64,000 bases of DNA, from the NCBI RefSeq assembly GCF_003265705.1, contig NW_020312785.1, forward strand, positions 21,800,028 to 21,864,027, written 5' to 3'. The translations under genes and the position numbers were made by a program. The notes under the pieces were generated by a model. That model ran no database searches. It was not told the DNA's origin and was given only the letters and a program-made list of their open reading frames with translations. Origin of the DNA: Callorhinus ursinus. Taxonomy: Eukaryota; Chordata; Mammalia; Carnivora; Otariidae. Positions 48,465 to 60,110 of this stretch are shown here, piece after piece. The first letter of the stretch is position 1; every line of letters starts with the position of its first letter.

Positions 48465-48620
48465 TAAAGATACATAAGACTCATCTGGAAAGATTGCTAA
48501 AATAAAGATTCCTGAGCCATAACCCTAGAGATTCTTATTCTCTAAGAATTGGGGGGGGGTTATAATTTTTATTTCTAACGAGTTCTTAGCAATGATACCG
48601 ATCTACCAGACTATGTTTAA
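48465..48620 (+). mobile_element. MER5-type hAT-Charlie element, plus strand
   Basis: GACTCATCTGGAAAGATTGC, AGATTCCTGAGCCATAACCC, AATTTTTATTTCTAACGAGT and GCAATGATACCGATC correspond to MER5A order. A G-run (GGGGGGGGG) interrupts it near 48551. Confidence 0.65.
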
Positions 48621-49335
48621 ATATCTTGTGGTGCTGGCTTTGTATTGGTCTTCTATAAAATATACACAAGTCTTTTAGATGAAAACACAGTACAGCAAAT
48701 GATTAAGAAGGCTGTACTAGCAGACAGATTGCAGGAATTAAATGGGGGAGGAGTGTTCAGAAAAACACACACATTCAACAGTTCAACACAGCAAGTGTTT
48801 TCTTTAATCCTGGTTCTGCATAGTGTTGTTTACATAAGCTTTATATTATATGCAAGGAGTTAAAAACTAAGAATTTATTTTTTAAATCCTCTTATGAAGT
48901 AGAATCTGCTTGCCCAGCTGCATTTTTTTTATTGAAAAGCTGAATATAATGTAACAGTAAATTAATGAATCTCTATTCTTAATTATCTACGAATAAAATA
49001 CAAGAGAAAAATATCTTACAGATTAGAAGAGAAAACCATGGGAATTAGAGGGCATTTCCCTAGCCTGTTACTGAATTCAAAGGATTTATTTTTACTTACG
49101 ATTTATGAATTTTTTTTATTTTAATACATCTTCACTACCAAAAATAATTTTGTTGGCCCATTGGGTTTCCGCACTGACCGTGAACAAAAGTGTGTTTTTT
49201 GTTTTTTTCTTTCCCCCCCTGTGATGGTGGTGGTAGGGGTTGTTTGAAGCAATAACTTTTCCCAAGATTTTGTGAGAAAGCTAAACTTCTTAACTTGGTT
49301 TCTCTACTTCAATGTCATCCCTTCCAACGGTTTTC
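48621..49335. other. Unique sequence
   Basis: The 72-codon frame at 48645-48863 has no splice or domain support. Nothing else recognised. Confidence 0.4.
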
Positions 49336-49339
49336 AACT

Positions 49340-49870
49340 CTGTTGCCAGGCATTTTTCTAAAACACGAATATGACCATGCAACCCGTTATCTTAATTAAA
49401 ATCTTTTGACAGCCCCATTGCTTTCAACATAAAATGAACATTTATTAGTCTTGTTCACAAGGTCCCTCATAATTTGACCCCAGCCTACCTCTTTAGTTTT
49501 AGAGCTAAACATTGTACTCCAGCCATTAAAAAAGCAATTTAGGATTCCTTAAAAATACTGTGTATCCTCAAGCTACTGATCCCCATGCCTAAAATATCTT
49601 CATCTCTTATCTTTCCCACTTAATTCCTATTTGTCTTTTAGGACTCACCTCATTCTTCTACTTCTTTTGGAAATTTTCCTTTGTTGTCTGAGTTTCTCCT
49701 AAGTCCCTATTCTCAGGATTCTTATTTACCATTTACACACTTCCAGCCTAGCGTGGGCTGCACTGTTCATCCTCAGCACTGTAGGTCTTAACCTCGTAAA
49801 GAACAGGACCGTGGCACTTATAGCTCTGTTTATCACAGTGCCAACATATAACAGAAACTCAGTAACGACT
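49340..49870 (+). mobile_element. L2 3' region, plus strand, about 530 bp
   Basis: CAAGGTCCCTCATAATTTGA, ACCCCAGCCTACCTCTTTAG, CTCAAGCTACTGATCCCCAT, GGACTCACCTCATTCTTCTA, GAACAGGACCGTGGCACTTA and CATATAACAGAAACTCAGTA are L2 terminal landmarks in order. Confidence 0.8.
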
Positions 49871-50635
49871 TTTTTAAAACACTAATTTCCAGCCATGCCA
49901 TGAGTAATGAGAAGTAAGATTTTGATATCTAAAGTTAAATTATAGAAGACCTGCTAAGAACTATTACACTGTTTTGAATGGGAAGGTGACACAATGCAAA
50001 CAATGATTTAGGGAAATAAAGAGACAGAATTTAAGCTCAAATGTGGGATAAGGAAGATCTAACACTTGTGTGGTGTTAATGTTGTGAAGCAGGGGGAGAT
50101 ATGTTGAATGCAAGCCTTGATAACCCCATGATTTCTGTCCTGGAAGATAAGCATGGTGGTGGTATAATTGGAAATAGAGTAAGGAGAAGGAGAGGCATTT
50201 GTCTCATGAAGGATGATGGGAACTTTGGAAAAACCAGGTCTACGTAGAGGTCAATGGAAAGCAAGGAAAATCTGTAAGCAATTACAAATAAGACTCCATG
50301 GTGTGAAGGAGGTTCTGAGTTCGAAATTTTAAATAACAGGCATAAGTTGCATAAAAAACAGGGCTGACTCCATGAGCACTGAACATCTACTTTGTCGGGT
50401 AAGAGCAAAGAGAGGTCAGAGGATAAAGGACGGTGATAAAGAGAAAAAAGAGATCCTGACCAAAGACTCTATGGCTTTCAAGAGAGAAAAGGTCAATATT
50501 AAGATAGCGAATATCCAAAACTTCTAAGTCTTTGTGAGCAATAGATTTTTAGTCCTGTATGTTCGATATTCTGAAGTTTTAGACACATATGGAAGTGAGA
50601 TGTTATTGTGACTAGCCCACATGGATTATTTTGCT
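49871..50635. other. Unassigned sequence
   Basis: The segment 50080-50410 (110-codon minus-strand frame) is possibly an old repeat. I cannot name it. Confidence 0.35.
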
Positions 50636-50639
50636 GAGT

Positions 50640-51060
50640 GCCTTTTCTACTGTTCTGCTCTGGGCTGACACCCAGATATCCCAGGCCAGGTAGAGTGTAT
50701 GCAACAGCACCGTACGATGATTCCTGCCTCCCCAGAGCTCTGCTTCCTCCCTCCTATCCCAATGTCTCCCTCGTCCTTGTCCTTGGTACCGCTCCACTTC
50801 CTGTCTCCTAAGTTCTGTCTGCCTTCCTGCCCCTGCCTATTACTTTACATCTCTCCTGAGAGCCCCACCATGGCGGTCCATGAGGATGTGGTGAGACCAC
50901 ATGGGGAAGGCACAAAGTTTTCCCATAACTGCACTGAAACTGCCTCAGCCACAGTCTCTGGCAACATCTTTTCCCCACCCTGCCGGTGGTGGCCATGCAT
51001 CTTCTCCCTGTTCTGCTGGATAGCATATGGCAGTTAACCATTCTTTGGCCAGTGGAGTCA
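50640..51060. other. GC-richer segment with overlapping open frames, unidentified
   Basis: Compared with its flanks this segment is rich in C/T and contains CpGs. A 112-codon plus-strand frame (50699-51037) and a 77-codon minus-strand frame (50808-51041) overlap. ACCATGGCGG (about 50868-50877) would be a strong Kozak context but lies in a different position from the long frame's start. I recognise no domain. An old repeat or an LTR remnant is possible. Confidence 0.3.
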
Positions 51061-51354
51061 TGATGCCTTAGACCACTTCCTTTGTTTACAGAACTGCCTT
51101 GCTGTTTAAAATTAAGTGTGACTCATCAGGACAATAAGGAAACCAGATGTGACATCTGTGGCAAGTCTACCTCTCACCACCACTGAGATATTTGGATGTG
51201 AATGCTATTCATCATTTATTGTGCTGTTATTATCTTGTATTACAAATGATATTTCATGATTCCCAAAAGAATTGCTTGCCTCTGTAGTAATTCATATTAT
51301 AAAATAATTTTGTGTAAGTTATTTAGTTTGATACTTAAACAAGTCTTTGATCTA

Positions 51355-51490
51355 AGGATAATAATCCTAATTTCACAAAAGAAGTGATCGAGATCGAGAT
51401 CCAGCGTGGCTGAGTGATTTGCTCTCAGTGACACTGCATGGCATAGCTGACCCAGAGCTGGTATTTTTCTCACCACACCACTTGGTAGCT
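51355..51490 (-). mobile_element. MIR fragment, minus strand
   Basis: GATAATAATCCTAATTTCAC, GAGTGATTTGCTCTCAGTGA, TGGCATAGCTGACCCAGAGC are antisense MIR landmarks. A small GATCGAGATCGAGAT tandem sits inside. Confidence 0.6.
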
Positions 51491-51589
51491 TTCAGTTTAT
51501 TCATGTGTCCCCTGATGATAATAAACTCGTGGAGCATATTCTTTTCTCAGAGGCCTTTCATTTCCATTTTTCATGCAAAAATACTGTTT

Positions 51590-51720
51590 CAGTAGGGCCA
51601 TTTACAAATAAGAAAATTGAGAGATCATAATTCTAAGGAAGAGAGTTCTGTCCCCGAGTTTGTGGCAGAGTTAATGCTTGAATACATGATATTTATCCCC
51701 ATACTATTTTTATGGTGGAT
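51590..51720 (-). mobile_element. Possible second MIR fragment, minus strand
   Basis: GGGCCATTTACAAATAAGAA, AATTGAGAGATCATAATTCT and TGTGGCAGAGTTAATGCTTG resemble the antisense MIR core. Strongly diverged. Confidence 0.4.
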
Positions 51721-52142
51721 GCTGTCCTCTGGGTGTTTTTTGGTTTTTTCCTTCTCTTTATTCTCAGAACATACTTAAGAATGCATTAGTTTCGGGTCGT
51801 ATTTATTTTGTACTACTACTGAAACATTGAGGAACTTCACATTCACATGCTCCAGGCTAATCCTGCCACATAAGCTATTGATACCACCATTGTCTGCCAC
51901 CATTTCTTACAAGTTGGCCCATTAGTTTTCCATCTTCCTTCCACATTTTCAAATAGTCTAATGACTTCTTCACTATATGTGATAAATCGTACTTAATTCT
52001 CTGTGATCTAATAACAAATTTTTAAAAAAGCCTTTGTCATTATTTTTTTTTCCTCACAGCCTCTCACCTTTAATTCACAGATAAATGGTATGCCCTTTCT
52101 CCCCATCGCCTCATCCACTTTTTAAAAAGGGCTTTTTAAAAT

Positions 52143-52169
52143 TTGTGTGTGCATATGTGTGTGTGTGTG
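52143..52169. repeat. Short (TG)n microsatellite
   Basis: TTGTGTGTGCATATGTGTG followed by a further TG run. Confidence 0.9.
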
Positions 52170-52194
52170 ATAAAAGGAAGGCATGAACTTTCTC

Positions 52195-53110
52195 ATCAGC
52201 CCATCCACATCAAACTTTGACCCACCGTTCCACTAAAAGGGTTCTTGGCAAAGTCACTGGTGCCCTCCAAAATTTCAAATCCAGTCAGCGCTCTCTCCCT
52301 CTTCCCCTGACTTCTCTGTAATAATAGTAAGAGCCAACAACTTCATTATTTTCAAATCCTTACTCTTTTTCCACCATGATGGCATCAAGAGTTTCGTCAT
52401 AACCCTTTGAACATCTCCATTTTGAGAAAGTAGTGTAGAATAGTGAAGCGGAAGGGCACTGGAGCCAGACTAATGGACACCACCACTGACAGTGTAATAT
52501 TGGGCAACTTACTTAGCTTCTTTGTGCCTGCTTCCTTTAAAATGGGGGTAACAATAGTACTTCACTTATCAGTTAGGTACTACTGATAGGGTTGTTTTGA
52601 AGATTGAAAGTGTTAATACATGTAAGGTGCTCATGGCAGTGCCCAGCATCTAGTAATGGCCATGGAAATGGTCCGATTCCTCCTGTTGTTACCACGGTCA
52701 GCACTGTCAGCACCGTCCGCACTATTGCTTCTTTTCCTCTTCCTCCCCTTCTCTTCTTTCACCCACAGCTTACACACTGGAGCTCTCTACAACTCCTTTC
52801 TCATCTCCCTTTTGTTCTCTGGTCTCCAAGGCCATCGTATCGATTGTCAAGGCGACACGTCTGCTGCACGTATTTTTCTGCCTCTCAAATCTTTATTTCC
52901 AGCCGTTCACATGAATTCCAGACTGGTATCCTTAACCACCTACTAGACCACTCCCTTTTAAAGTCACTCTGATATTTTTAAGTCAAAATTTCTAAATCTA
53001 ATGTCAGCATCTTCCCTCAGGACATGAATTTTAACTCAGTAATCATCCAAGCTAGAAATCTCTACTTGCTTTTTCTCCTTGCCTCCACTTTTGACTGCTC
53101 TATCATTAGG
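52195..53110 (+). mobile_element. L2 ORF2 region, plus strand, split by MIR
   Basis: GGCAAAGTCACTGGTGCCCT, AAATCCAGTCAGCGCTCTCT, then after a MIR insertion AAATCTTTATTTCCAGCCGT, ATGAATTCCAGACTGGTATC and CAGCATCTTCCCTCAGGACA correspond to L2 ORF2 landmarks. The 122- and 96-codon frames at 52604-52972 run through MIR and L2 and are not genes. Confidence 0.65.
52435..52675 (+). mobile_element. MIR, plus strand, nearly full length, inside L2
   Basis: GGGCACTGGAGCCAGACTAA, ATATTGGGCAACTTACTTAG, TGCTTCCTTTAAAATGGGGG, TAACAATAGTACTTCACTTA, GGGTTGTTTTGAAGATTGAA and GGTGCTCATGGCAGTGCCCA reproduce the MIR order almost completely. Confidence 0.85.
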
Positions 53111-53510
53111 AAGAGCTTTTATTACAAGCAAAACAGAGACCTCAAGTATAAATGGCTTATGTATGATCATTTATTTTGTTTTATTTATATCTTCAGAAAC
53201 TCAGACTCTTGTGGGTCACTGTTCTCCCTTCCTAAAAGGGAGATTTCAAGGGAGCCAATAGAGTTCCAGCAATCATGCCTGTAGTTTTGGCAGCAATTAG
53301 AAGGAAGAGATTAAAAAAAAAAAAAGTCAAACCTTCCATCTTGCAGGTAGGAATTGTTCCCTGAAGCTGCTACACAATATACTTCCTCTTATATCCCACT
53401 CGCCAGAACTTAGTCACATGGTTGCATGCAACCACAAAGAAAGCTTGGGAATGATGTCTATTCTGGGTGGCCTTGTTTTCATCTAAAAATTGACATAGAA
53501 GAAGAGAATA
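53111..53510. repeat. Probable old repeat, family not assigned
   Basis: Contains a poly(A) run at about 53313-53324. TCCCACTCGCCAGAACTTAG, TCACATGGTTGCATGCAACC and GGAATGATGTCTATTCTGG resemble a dispersed mammalian repeat. Frames at 53024-53284 have no support. Confidence 0.35.
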
Positions 53511-53514
53511 ATGT

Positions 53515-53710
53515 TTTTGCTTTTTTAAATTTCAACTTTATTGACATATAAAATGGTAAGACGTTTAAAGTGTACATTATGGTGATTATACACATACAGT
53601 ACGTATGTGTATAAAGATTCCTCCCACCTGGTTAATGAACAAGTCCATCACCAGATGTGTTTACCTTTTTGGTGATTTGAGTGGTCTCCAATATCTATTA
53701 TCTTATAAAT
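53515..53710 (-). mobile_element. Old L1 3' UTR fragment, minus strand
   Basis: CAACTTTATTGACATATAAA, AAAGTGTACATTATGGTGAT, GGTTAATGAACAAGTCCATC and ACCAGATGTGTTTACC are L1M-type antisense landmarks. Confidence 0.6.
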
Positions 53711-53799
53711 TATAACTTTAACAGTTTCCCATATTTTTCCTTTTCTCCATTGCTATTGCCCCTGACCTAGTTTAATGTCATCATTCAAAAAAGGCAAAT

Positions 53800-54445
53800 G
53801 CTATGAAATTTGGTCTCTACATTACTGATAGAGTCAACTTTCTAAAACACGAGCCTGATCATTGAAACTCTCATCTCAAATTCGTCATTAACTATCCCAT
53901 ACTATGACACTGGCATTTTTTGTTAGAAAGGGCAAAAATTGTACTTAGTAATGAACATCAGCCTAATTACATAAACTTAGCTCCCAATAGTCTTTGTAGC
54001 TGGTCTTACAGCCATATCAAATTATTTTGCAATCTCTTGAGGTTGCTGTTCATTTATTTGTCTTTGTGGGTTTGTACATGCTATGTCAAAAGAGCATGAA
54101 ATTTTTCCTCGCCTCTTATGTCCTTCAAGATCCAGCTCAGGCATTACTTTCCTATTAGTTTTTTGTTCATCTTTTTATGTCCTTCAAGATCCAGCTCAGA
54201 CATTACTTTCCTAGTTTTGTTGTTGTTGTTGTCTTAAATCAGGTTGAGTTGCTCACTTGCACCTTCATACCCCATAGATTGCTGTATCTTGTATACCTCA
54301 TACATTTTGGTGCAGACCTTATTCTGTTGTAAGAGGCATTTTATATATCTTTTCTCCCTCTGTAACTGTGAATGCCATGGGCACCTGTTGGACTTATCTG
54401 TTTATCTGCAGTATGGATACAGAATTGTAGATACTCAATAAAGGT
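53800..54445 (+). mobile_element. L2 3' region, plus strand, with internal tandem duplication
   Basis: ACACGAGCCTGATCATTGAA, GTCCTTCAAGATCCAGCTCA, TAACTGTGAATGCCATGGGC and GTAGATACTCAATAAAGGTT place this at the L2 3' end. It likely continues the copy broken at 53110. Confidence 0.75.
54116..54220. repeat. 59-bp-period tandem duplication inside L2
   Basis: TTATGTCCTTCAAGATCCAG and CATTACTTTCCTA occur twice, starting at 54116 and 54175. They differ by GGCATT against GACATT plus small gaps. The second copy ends near 54220, just before a (GTT)n run. Confidence 0.9.
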
Positions 54446-56046
54446 TTGTTGAGCTGTTAAATATCTGAAGTTAAATATATTAGCATAGATAATTATTATA
54501 ATAATGCATGTTATGCCTGTAAAGGAAATAACTACCTCCACCATGTAATGTTTCAAGCAAGAAAAACACTAAACTCTATAGTACATCTAAATCTGTACTT
54601 GAAGAAATATAGTTAAATTACCTTTTACTAAATAAGTGCCTTTTCTTGGTGTTTAACAAGATTTTTGTTCTTTACATGAAAATAATCCTGATGAGACTTA
54701 AGGAAGTCTACTGTCATAAAATGTAAATGTTTCTAGTACAAGAGAATGCCTGTTTCCAGGTGAGTGCACATTTCCCAGGGGCCCAGTGTTGTTCTCTGGT
54801 GTAGTAATCTACTACATGTCATTCTGTTGAGTTGAACAAAATCCTCCTCCAGAAAGGGCTCACTTATTTAATAGGATCTGTGTCATAGATTTTAAAAACT
54901 ATAAATGCTTAAGATATATATGGGAACTCTGTCATTCATAATATGTTTTATTTAATGGCTACATGTCTGCAGTTTCTTGGGTTTACAAATCTGTTGTTTT
55001 ATAATATTGAGGATCTTTTCCTTGATTTATATTTTCAGTAAAATATTCCTCACTGTATGAAAGAAAGTAGATTGAATAATTTCTCACTTCAGTCGTTTTG
55101 TTCCGGAATATCAGTTAAGGTACCAAACTTCCTTCACTTTATCTTGATGAATAGGAAAATTATTCCACAGACATCACAGAACTAATCACGAGAATCTCTT
55201 AGTCTCTGTATTTCATATCCCATGTTCCTTTTTTCTCATCCATTATGTCTCTAAGGTAGAATTGCCAGAAACTCAAGTTGACATCATAGCATTTCCTACT
55301 CCCAGCCTGTGCCTTTATTTTGACATTCATCAAAAAATTGTGTCACTGTACGTGTGTAGGTACATGCAGGTCTCCACATATGAGCAGCAATTTGCCATCA
55401 TAAAGAAAAAGCAGTTTATCTAGCACTTGGTAGTAACTTGTGTTTAACCTTGATATCTGCAGCTAAAAATAAAAAAATGTTTTTTGCCTAACAATTAGCT
55501 AAATAGATTATCAGTGTGTGTATATGGGAACATAAACAACTAAAATCAATATTTTTAATGATATAAACTTCCAAAATGCTGTTTTCCATCCGTGTTGTAA
55601 AAACGACCTAAGAATAGACTTGTATTAAAATAACTAGAAATGGCAAATGACACAATGTGGAACGAGTTTGCAGTTTTTTGAAGGTCAAGACAAATTTTAA
55701 TAATGCACAATATGATACTTGTCTAACTACTAGATTTAGCATAGCTAAACTGAAAGCACTGTTAGAATGGCAGAAAATCAGAATTTAAATTATTGAGCAA
55801 TTGAGCTGTCATTAAAAATGTCAAGTATGAAGTTTATTTTCCCCAGAGATTATTCTAGTTCTAGCCTGTGCCTTTTCTTTTCATTTTTTAAATATATCCA
55901 AAAATATAAGTGAGCATATCATCTACCCCATTTTTTGTGAATTTGTTTTTCTTTTGCATTCTGTTTTAGCCTAATAGTCTGTATAATACGATCAAAATGA
56001 ATTACTAGAAAAATAAAAAGGCAAAACCATAGAAATTAAAACTATC
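54446..56046. other. Unique AT-rich sequence
   Basis: About 1.6 kb with no repeat or exon recognised. Confidence 0.45.
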
Positions 56047-56061
56047 AGTTCTTAAATTATT

Positions 56062-56212
56062 TTTTATGATCTATCTTCTGCAGATGCAGATATCCATAAA
56101 TATTCGACACTTTATTTTTTTAAGTAATCTCTACACCCAACGTGGGGCTCGAACTCCTGACCCGAGATCAAGAGTTGTGTGCTTTACCAACTGAGCCAGC
56201 CAGGAGCCCCCT
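56062..56212 (-). mobile_element. Older Can-SINE with extra 3' sequence, minus strand
   Basis: The SINE part (about 56110-56210: TTTATTTTTTTAAGTAATCT to GAGCCAGCCAGGAGCCCC) is an older subtype (AGTAATCTCTACACCCAACG). A perfect 15-bp TSD, AGTTCTTAAATTATT, lies at 56047-56061 and 56213-56227. Between the left TSD and the SINE tail are about 48 bp of unrelated DNA (TTTTATGATCTATCTTCTGC...), which the TSD places inside the inserted unit. Confidence 0.88.
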
Positions 56213-56239
56213 AGTTCTTAAATTATTATTAGAATCAGT

Positions 56240-56375
56240 GGCAACAAATAACTATTAAATTGCTATCAATGCTTACTCTCAAGTTCTGTGCCTAGCACGC
56301 TGTGAACTGGTAACAAGCAGTTTGTGGACAATCATTGGTGCACGGACCACACTTTGAGCAGCATTGCTTTCACTA
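56240..56375 (+). mobile_element. Possible MER5-type element end, plus strand
   Basis: GCACGGACCACACTTTGAGC and AGCATTGC resemble the MER5 terminus (GACCACACTTTGAGAACCACTG). The rest is too diverged to judge. Confidence 0.45.
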
Positions 56376-58496
56376 GGGCAGAACACATATTTTCTGGCAC
56401 TTAAATACTGAGTCAAGTCTTCTCTGTTCTACCATAGTCTAGGTTGCTTAAGTGTATAGATCAGTTCAGTAAAGTAATAACTAGATTTATTACACTGAAT
56501 TTGCCATATTATTCCAGATTATCAAGTAGGGGTCACTGATATTTTTGTCACTAATACTGGATAGCCTGGCCCATGGTAGATGGACAAACTTTTGTTTACA
56601 GGCATTGAATGAAATTTTAAAAGCTATAAGGAATATCCTGCTATACCCAGCCAGATTATTTCAAGCAGGGCTGATCTAATTCATTTTTTGTTCAAATGCT
56701 GTATTACCTTTGGAATTAAGAGGCATTTTATTCCTGCAGGTAGAATTTTAGGATCAATTATAGCTACTGTGTATTTTAGTAAGTACTTCAGTATGATATT
56801 ATTAATTTAAACATAAAAATCGGGCTACTTATGCAGTAGTTGAAATATGAAAGAGCTTCTCAATAGGTTCCTTATTTTAAGCCTTACCAGCCAAATTACA
56901 GTGTAATTGCTTTTATTTGATCTTTTCCTATCTAAAAACTGTCTTGAGGGTGCATGTTTCACTCCATTTAATTTGATCAAAGAAAGAGAAGTCCATGAGT
57001 TTTCAAAGAGCTTCCAGATTCAAAGTGGTAAAGAACATTCTATGTATTTTTACTACTCCATATGGATAAGTAACTTCAACTGCTTATAAAAGAAGGAAGG
57101 AAAGAAAGCACAGACAAGAAGGAAGCTCATAGGTTAGTTGTGCAATAAAGTTATTTAACTTCATATTTTGAAGATAAAACAAGCTATTTGGAAGAACACT
57201 AATATTTACCACGATTCTGTTCTCAATCACATAAAGCCTTTGCCGTAAAAGGTGGACCAACTGTTTAAACATTATTTCGTACTTATTTTTACTCCAAGTT
57301 TAGAATTCTAAATATAATTGTTATTTCAAAATATTATTGCTGCAAAACTTTAATTATATGCCAAAAAGTTAGTTTTATTAATTTACCTTAAAACAAAGTT
57401 AATCCATTTGGGAACTAATAATGATAAATTTATCACTATCCAAGACTCCAAGTTTAGAGAAATATTGATTACTGTCTTTGTTAGTTAGCCATCCTAAGTA
57501 TTTTGTCTAAATATCTGCTTTACATTTAATTCTCAGTCTTAGGGTTTAAATCTTGAGCCAGCATTTGTTTCATAAATCTCTGTCATAGATCTGGCAGTTA
57601 TTTTATTTTAGTATTTCATTTTATTTTTGGCAAATAAAAAACAAATGAAAAATGAGAGTGATTGTTTATATGTAATCAGGCTGAATAAGAGAAAAGTAGG
57701 ATAATTTTCATAATCTACACTAGCTATAAGTAGACACACCTGCACATCTCAACTGCTACTTTCCAGTGCCCTGGGATTTTCTCAAGGGCCTGATCTTACT
57801 CATTTAATGAACTATATGTTAATTGTTCAGCCATTTCTAGTGACTTACCAGGGTAGAGTCACTAAGTGACTTGGAATATATAATGTACTGTCTCACAACC
57901 AGATAGTAGCTACATTTTAACTGAAAAGCATGACCACCACTTATTTTTAAGCAAGGAAAAGAGGAGGGCATTGGTTCAACAGACACTTATTAAGTGTTTA
58001 TATGTTGAAGAGTATTAACACTAGCCTAAATTACTGTTATTTTGTAAGACAGGAGGAAATGGCATATAATGGACTATCAGTTTGACCTTTGCTCTCCAGG
58101 GAAATCCTGTTCAGTGAAAAACTTGTCATTTGGGCTGTCGTAAGACATCCATTTCTTACTTTAGTAAGAAATATAGGTTAATCGGGCATTTCTACATTAT
58201 ACAGATAGCAGGCTCAGTCTGCTGAGTGGGAGTCTATTGAGGCAGACAAAAAGGGATCATCTTCCAGATAAGGCCATTTTATAAGAGGCTATGTGCACTG
58301 TAGAATTTTGCGCATTGATGTTGCTTCTTTCGCTTTGTTTGTGTTAATCTGAGTCTGGATTTAAGCAACATTTAGCCCATAGAAATTTACATTTTAGAAG
58401 GCCACAATCACGGACGCTTAATTTGGTGGGCAGGGGGAGCATTTTATTTAATGCTGTTCAACAGACAGAAAGGTATCCAGGATGAACTTGAGCATT
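56376..58496. other. Mostly unique sequence; small L2-like scrap
   Basis: TTCAACAGACACTTATTAAG (about 57975) may be L2 antisense. Otherwise nothing recognised over about 2.1 kb. Confidence 0.45.
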
Positions 58497-58512
58497 CCTT
58501 CTATTTCTTTTA

Positions 58513-59031
58513 TTTTTTTTTTTGTTTCTCCAACGTATTTTTTTATATGTTAATCACCATACATTATATCATTAGTTTTAGATGTAGTGTTCCATGATTC
58601 ATTGTTTGCGTATAACACCCAGTGCTCCATGCGGTACGTGCCCTCTTTAATACCCATCACCAAGGTAACCCTTCCCCTTCCCCCCTTCCCTCTAGAACCC
58701 TCAGTTTGTTTCTCAGTCCATAGTCTCTCATGGTTCATCTCCCCCTCCGATTTCACCCCCTTCATTTTTCCCTTCCTGCTATCTTCTTTTTTTTTTAACA
58801 TAATAATGTATTATTTGTTTCAGAGGTACAGGTTTGTGATTCAACAGTCTTACACAATTCACAGTGCTCACCATAGCACATACCCTCCCCAATGTCTATC
58901 ACCCAGCCACCCCATCCCTCCCACCCCCCACCACTCCAGCAACCTTCAGTTTGTTTCCTGAGATTAAGAATTCCTCAGATCAATGAGGTCATATGATACA
59001 TGTCTTTCTCTGATTGACTTATTTCGCTCAG
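58513..59031 (-). mobile_element. Young L1 3' end, minus strand, collinear
   Basis: Poly(T), then GTTAATCACCATACATTATA, TTCCATGATTCATTGTTTGC, CCCAGTGCTCCATGCGGTAC, through CTTCAGTTTGTTTCCTGAGA to GATTGACTTATTTCGCTCAG. This is about 520 bp of 3' UTR and the end of ORF2. The TSD CCTTCTATTTCTTTTA is perfect at 58497-58512 and 59032-59047. Frames of 83 and 124 codons inside it are L1 readings. Confidence 0.95.
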
Positions 59032-59047
59032 CCTTCTATTTCTTTTA

Positions 59048-60098
59048 ATAGCAAATATTGGCATCAATTTCCAATGGAATGCATTAGTGGCTTCAGTCTT
59101 GTAAATTGTTTCAAATTAGAAATTAGAAAGGAATTCTAAAAATTAAAGAAATTTTTTTGTTGTTGTTGTTTTCTTTTAGGGAAAAACATTTGCCGATTCT
59201 GTCCTTGAAAACTTACATTTGGGGAAAAATTTAAGTCCCTGCTTGAGAAAGGGAAAGGGCAAGTTCTTTCAAAAAGAGAGAACCTTGTTTTCTCCATGGA
59301 GTTTTAGACATGACACTGGGGCTGCCAGTAATACCTAAAGCAAATGATCAAAATATCAGATATGCACTTCATGCCAAGGACTCCTCTTGACACACTCTGC
59401 CCTCCCTCTTACCCCCCAAAAGTGTGTGCTTTCTCATGGTATTAGAGGCTTGACAATATCATCCCCTTCCCACCCCACCCCCATACAAACTGATTTTCTT
59501 CAGTATAAATTATCAGGCAATATGCATTCAGCCCTTTTTTAGGAGTATTCTATGTAATTAACAGCATACATTTTTATGGGCAGAGGGCATAAATGTAGAT
59601 CTAACACAATTTCAGATAGAGCAAATAAATCTATATTTCAGTTTTGTAAATTACACCTATTTTTCTTATTCAACACAGATTCTTTTTGGCAACCTCCCTA
59701 ATTTATGAATGTTTGCTGCCCCTAAATATCTGCAGTTCTTGGGTTTCAGATTACAAATTTATAATCTGTCTACCCAAAGAGTAAGCTCTTCTAAATAATT
59801 TTTTCTCTTCCTCTCATCTTCCACTTTCTTCTTTTATAACATGTTTGTCTTGATTCATTGTTCCTTGATGAACAATAACTGACCACAGATTCTCTTTTTG
59901 GAGTTGGAGCTCTCACCCTCGAGTACATATTTGTTACATTCAACAGTGTGTTAAAACTTAGACAAGGAAAATCAAGACAATAATTCACAACTTTCAATTT
60001 ATAAATTAGGGCAAATTGCACTGGTAAGTTTCTGATAGCATCTTATCAAACTGTATCCATACAGTTATCGGATGATACTCCAAGTTGCTTCTGTTGTT
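59048..60098. other. Unique sequence with one exon-like stretch
   Basis: TGTTGTTGTTGTTTTCTTTT then AG at 59178-59179 resembles a strong splice acceptor. The following frame (59180-59338, 52 codons, GKTFADSVLENLHLG start) is open to TAA. No partner exon is seen. The rest is AT-rich and unassigned. Confidence 0.3.
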
Positions 60099-60110
60099 AA
60101 AATCACTAAG

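Noticed and set aside
52604..52972. 122- and 96-codon overlapping frames
   Set aside because: They span a MIR/L2 junction and have no coding support.
58587..58961. 124-codon frame plus related frames at 39059-39319 and 45723-46099
   Set aside because: All three are the same young L1 3' UTR read antisense. Their similarity to each other reflects the repeat and does not indicate a gene family.
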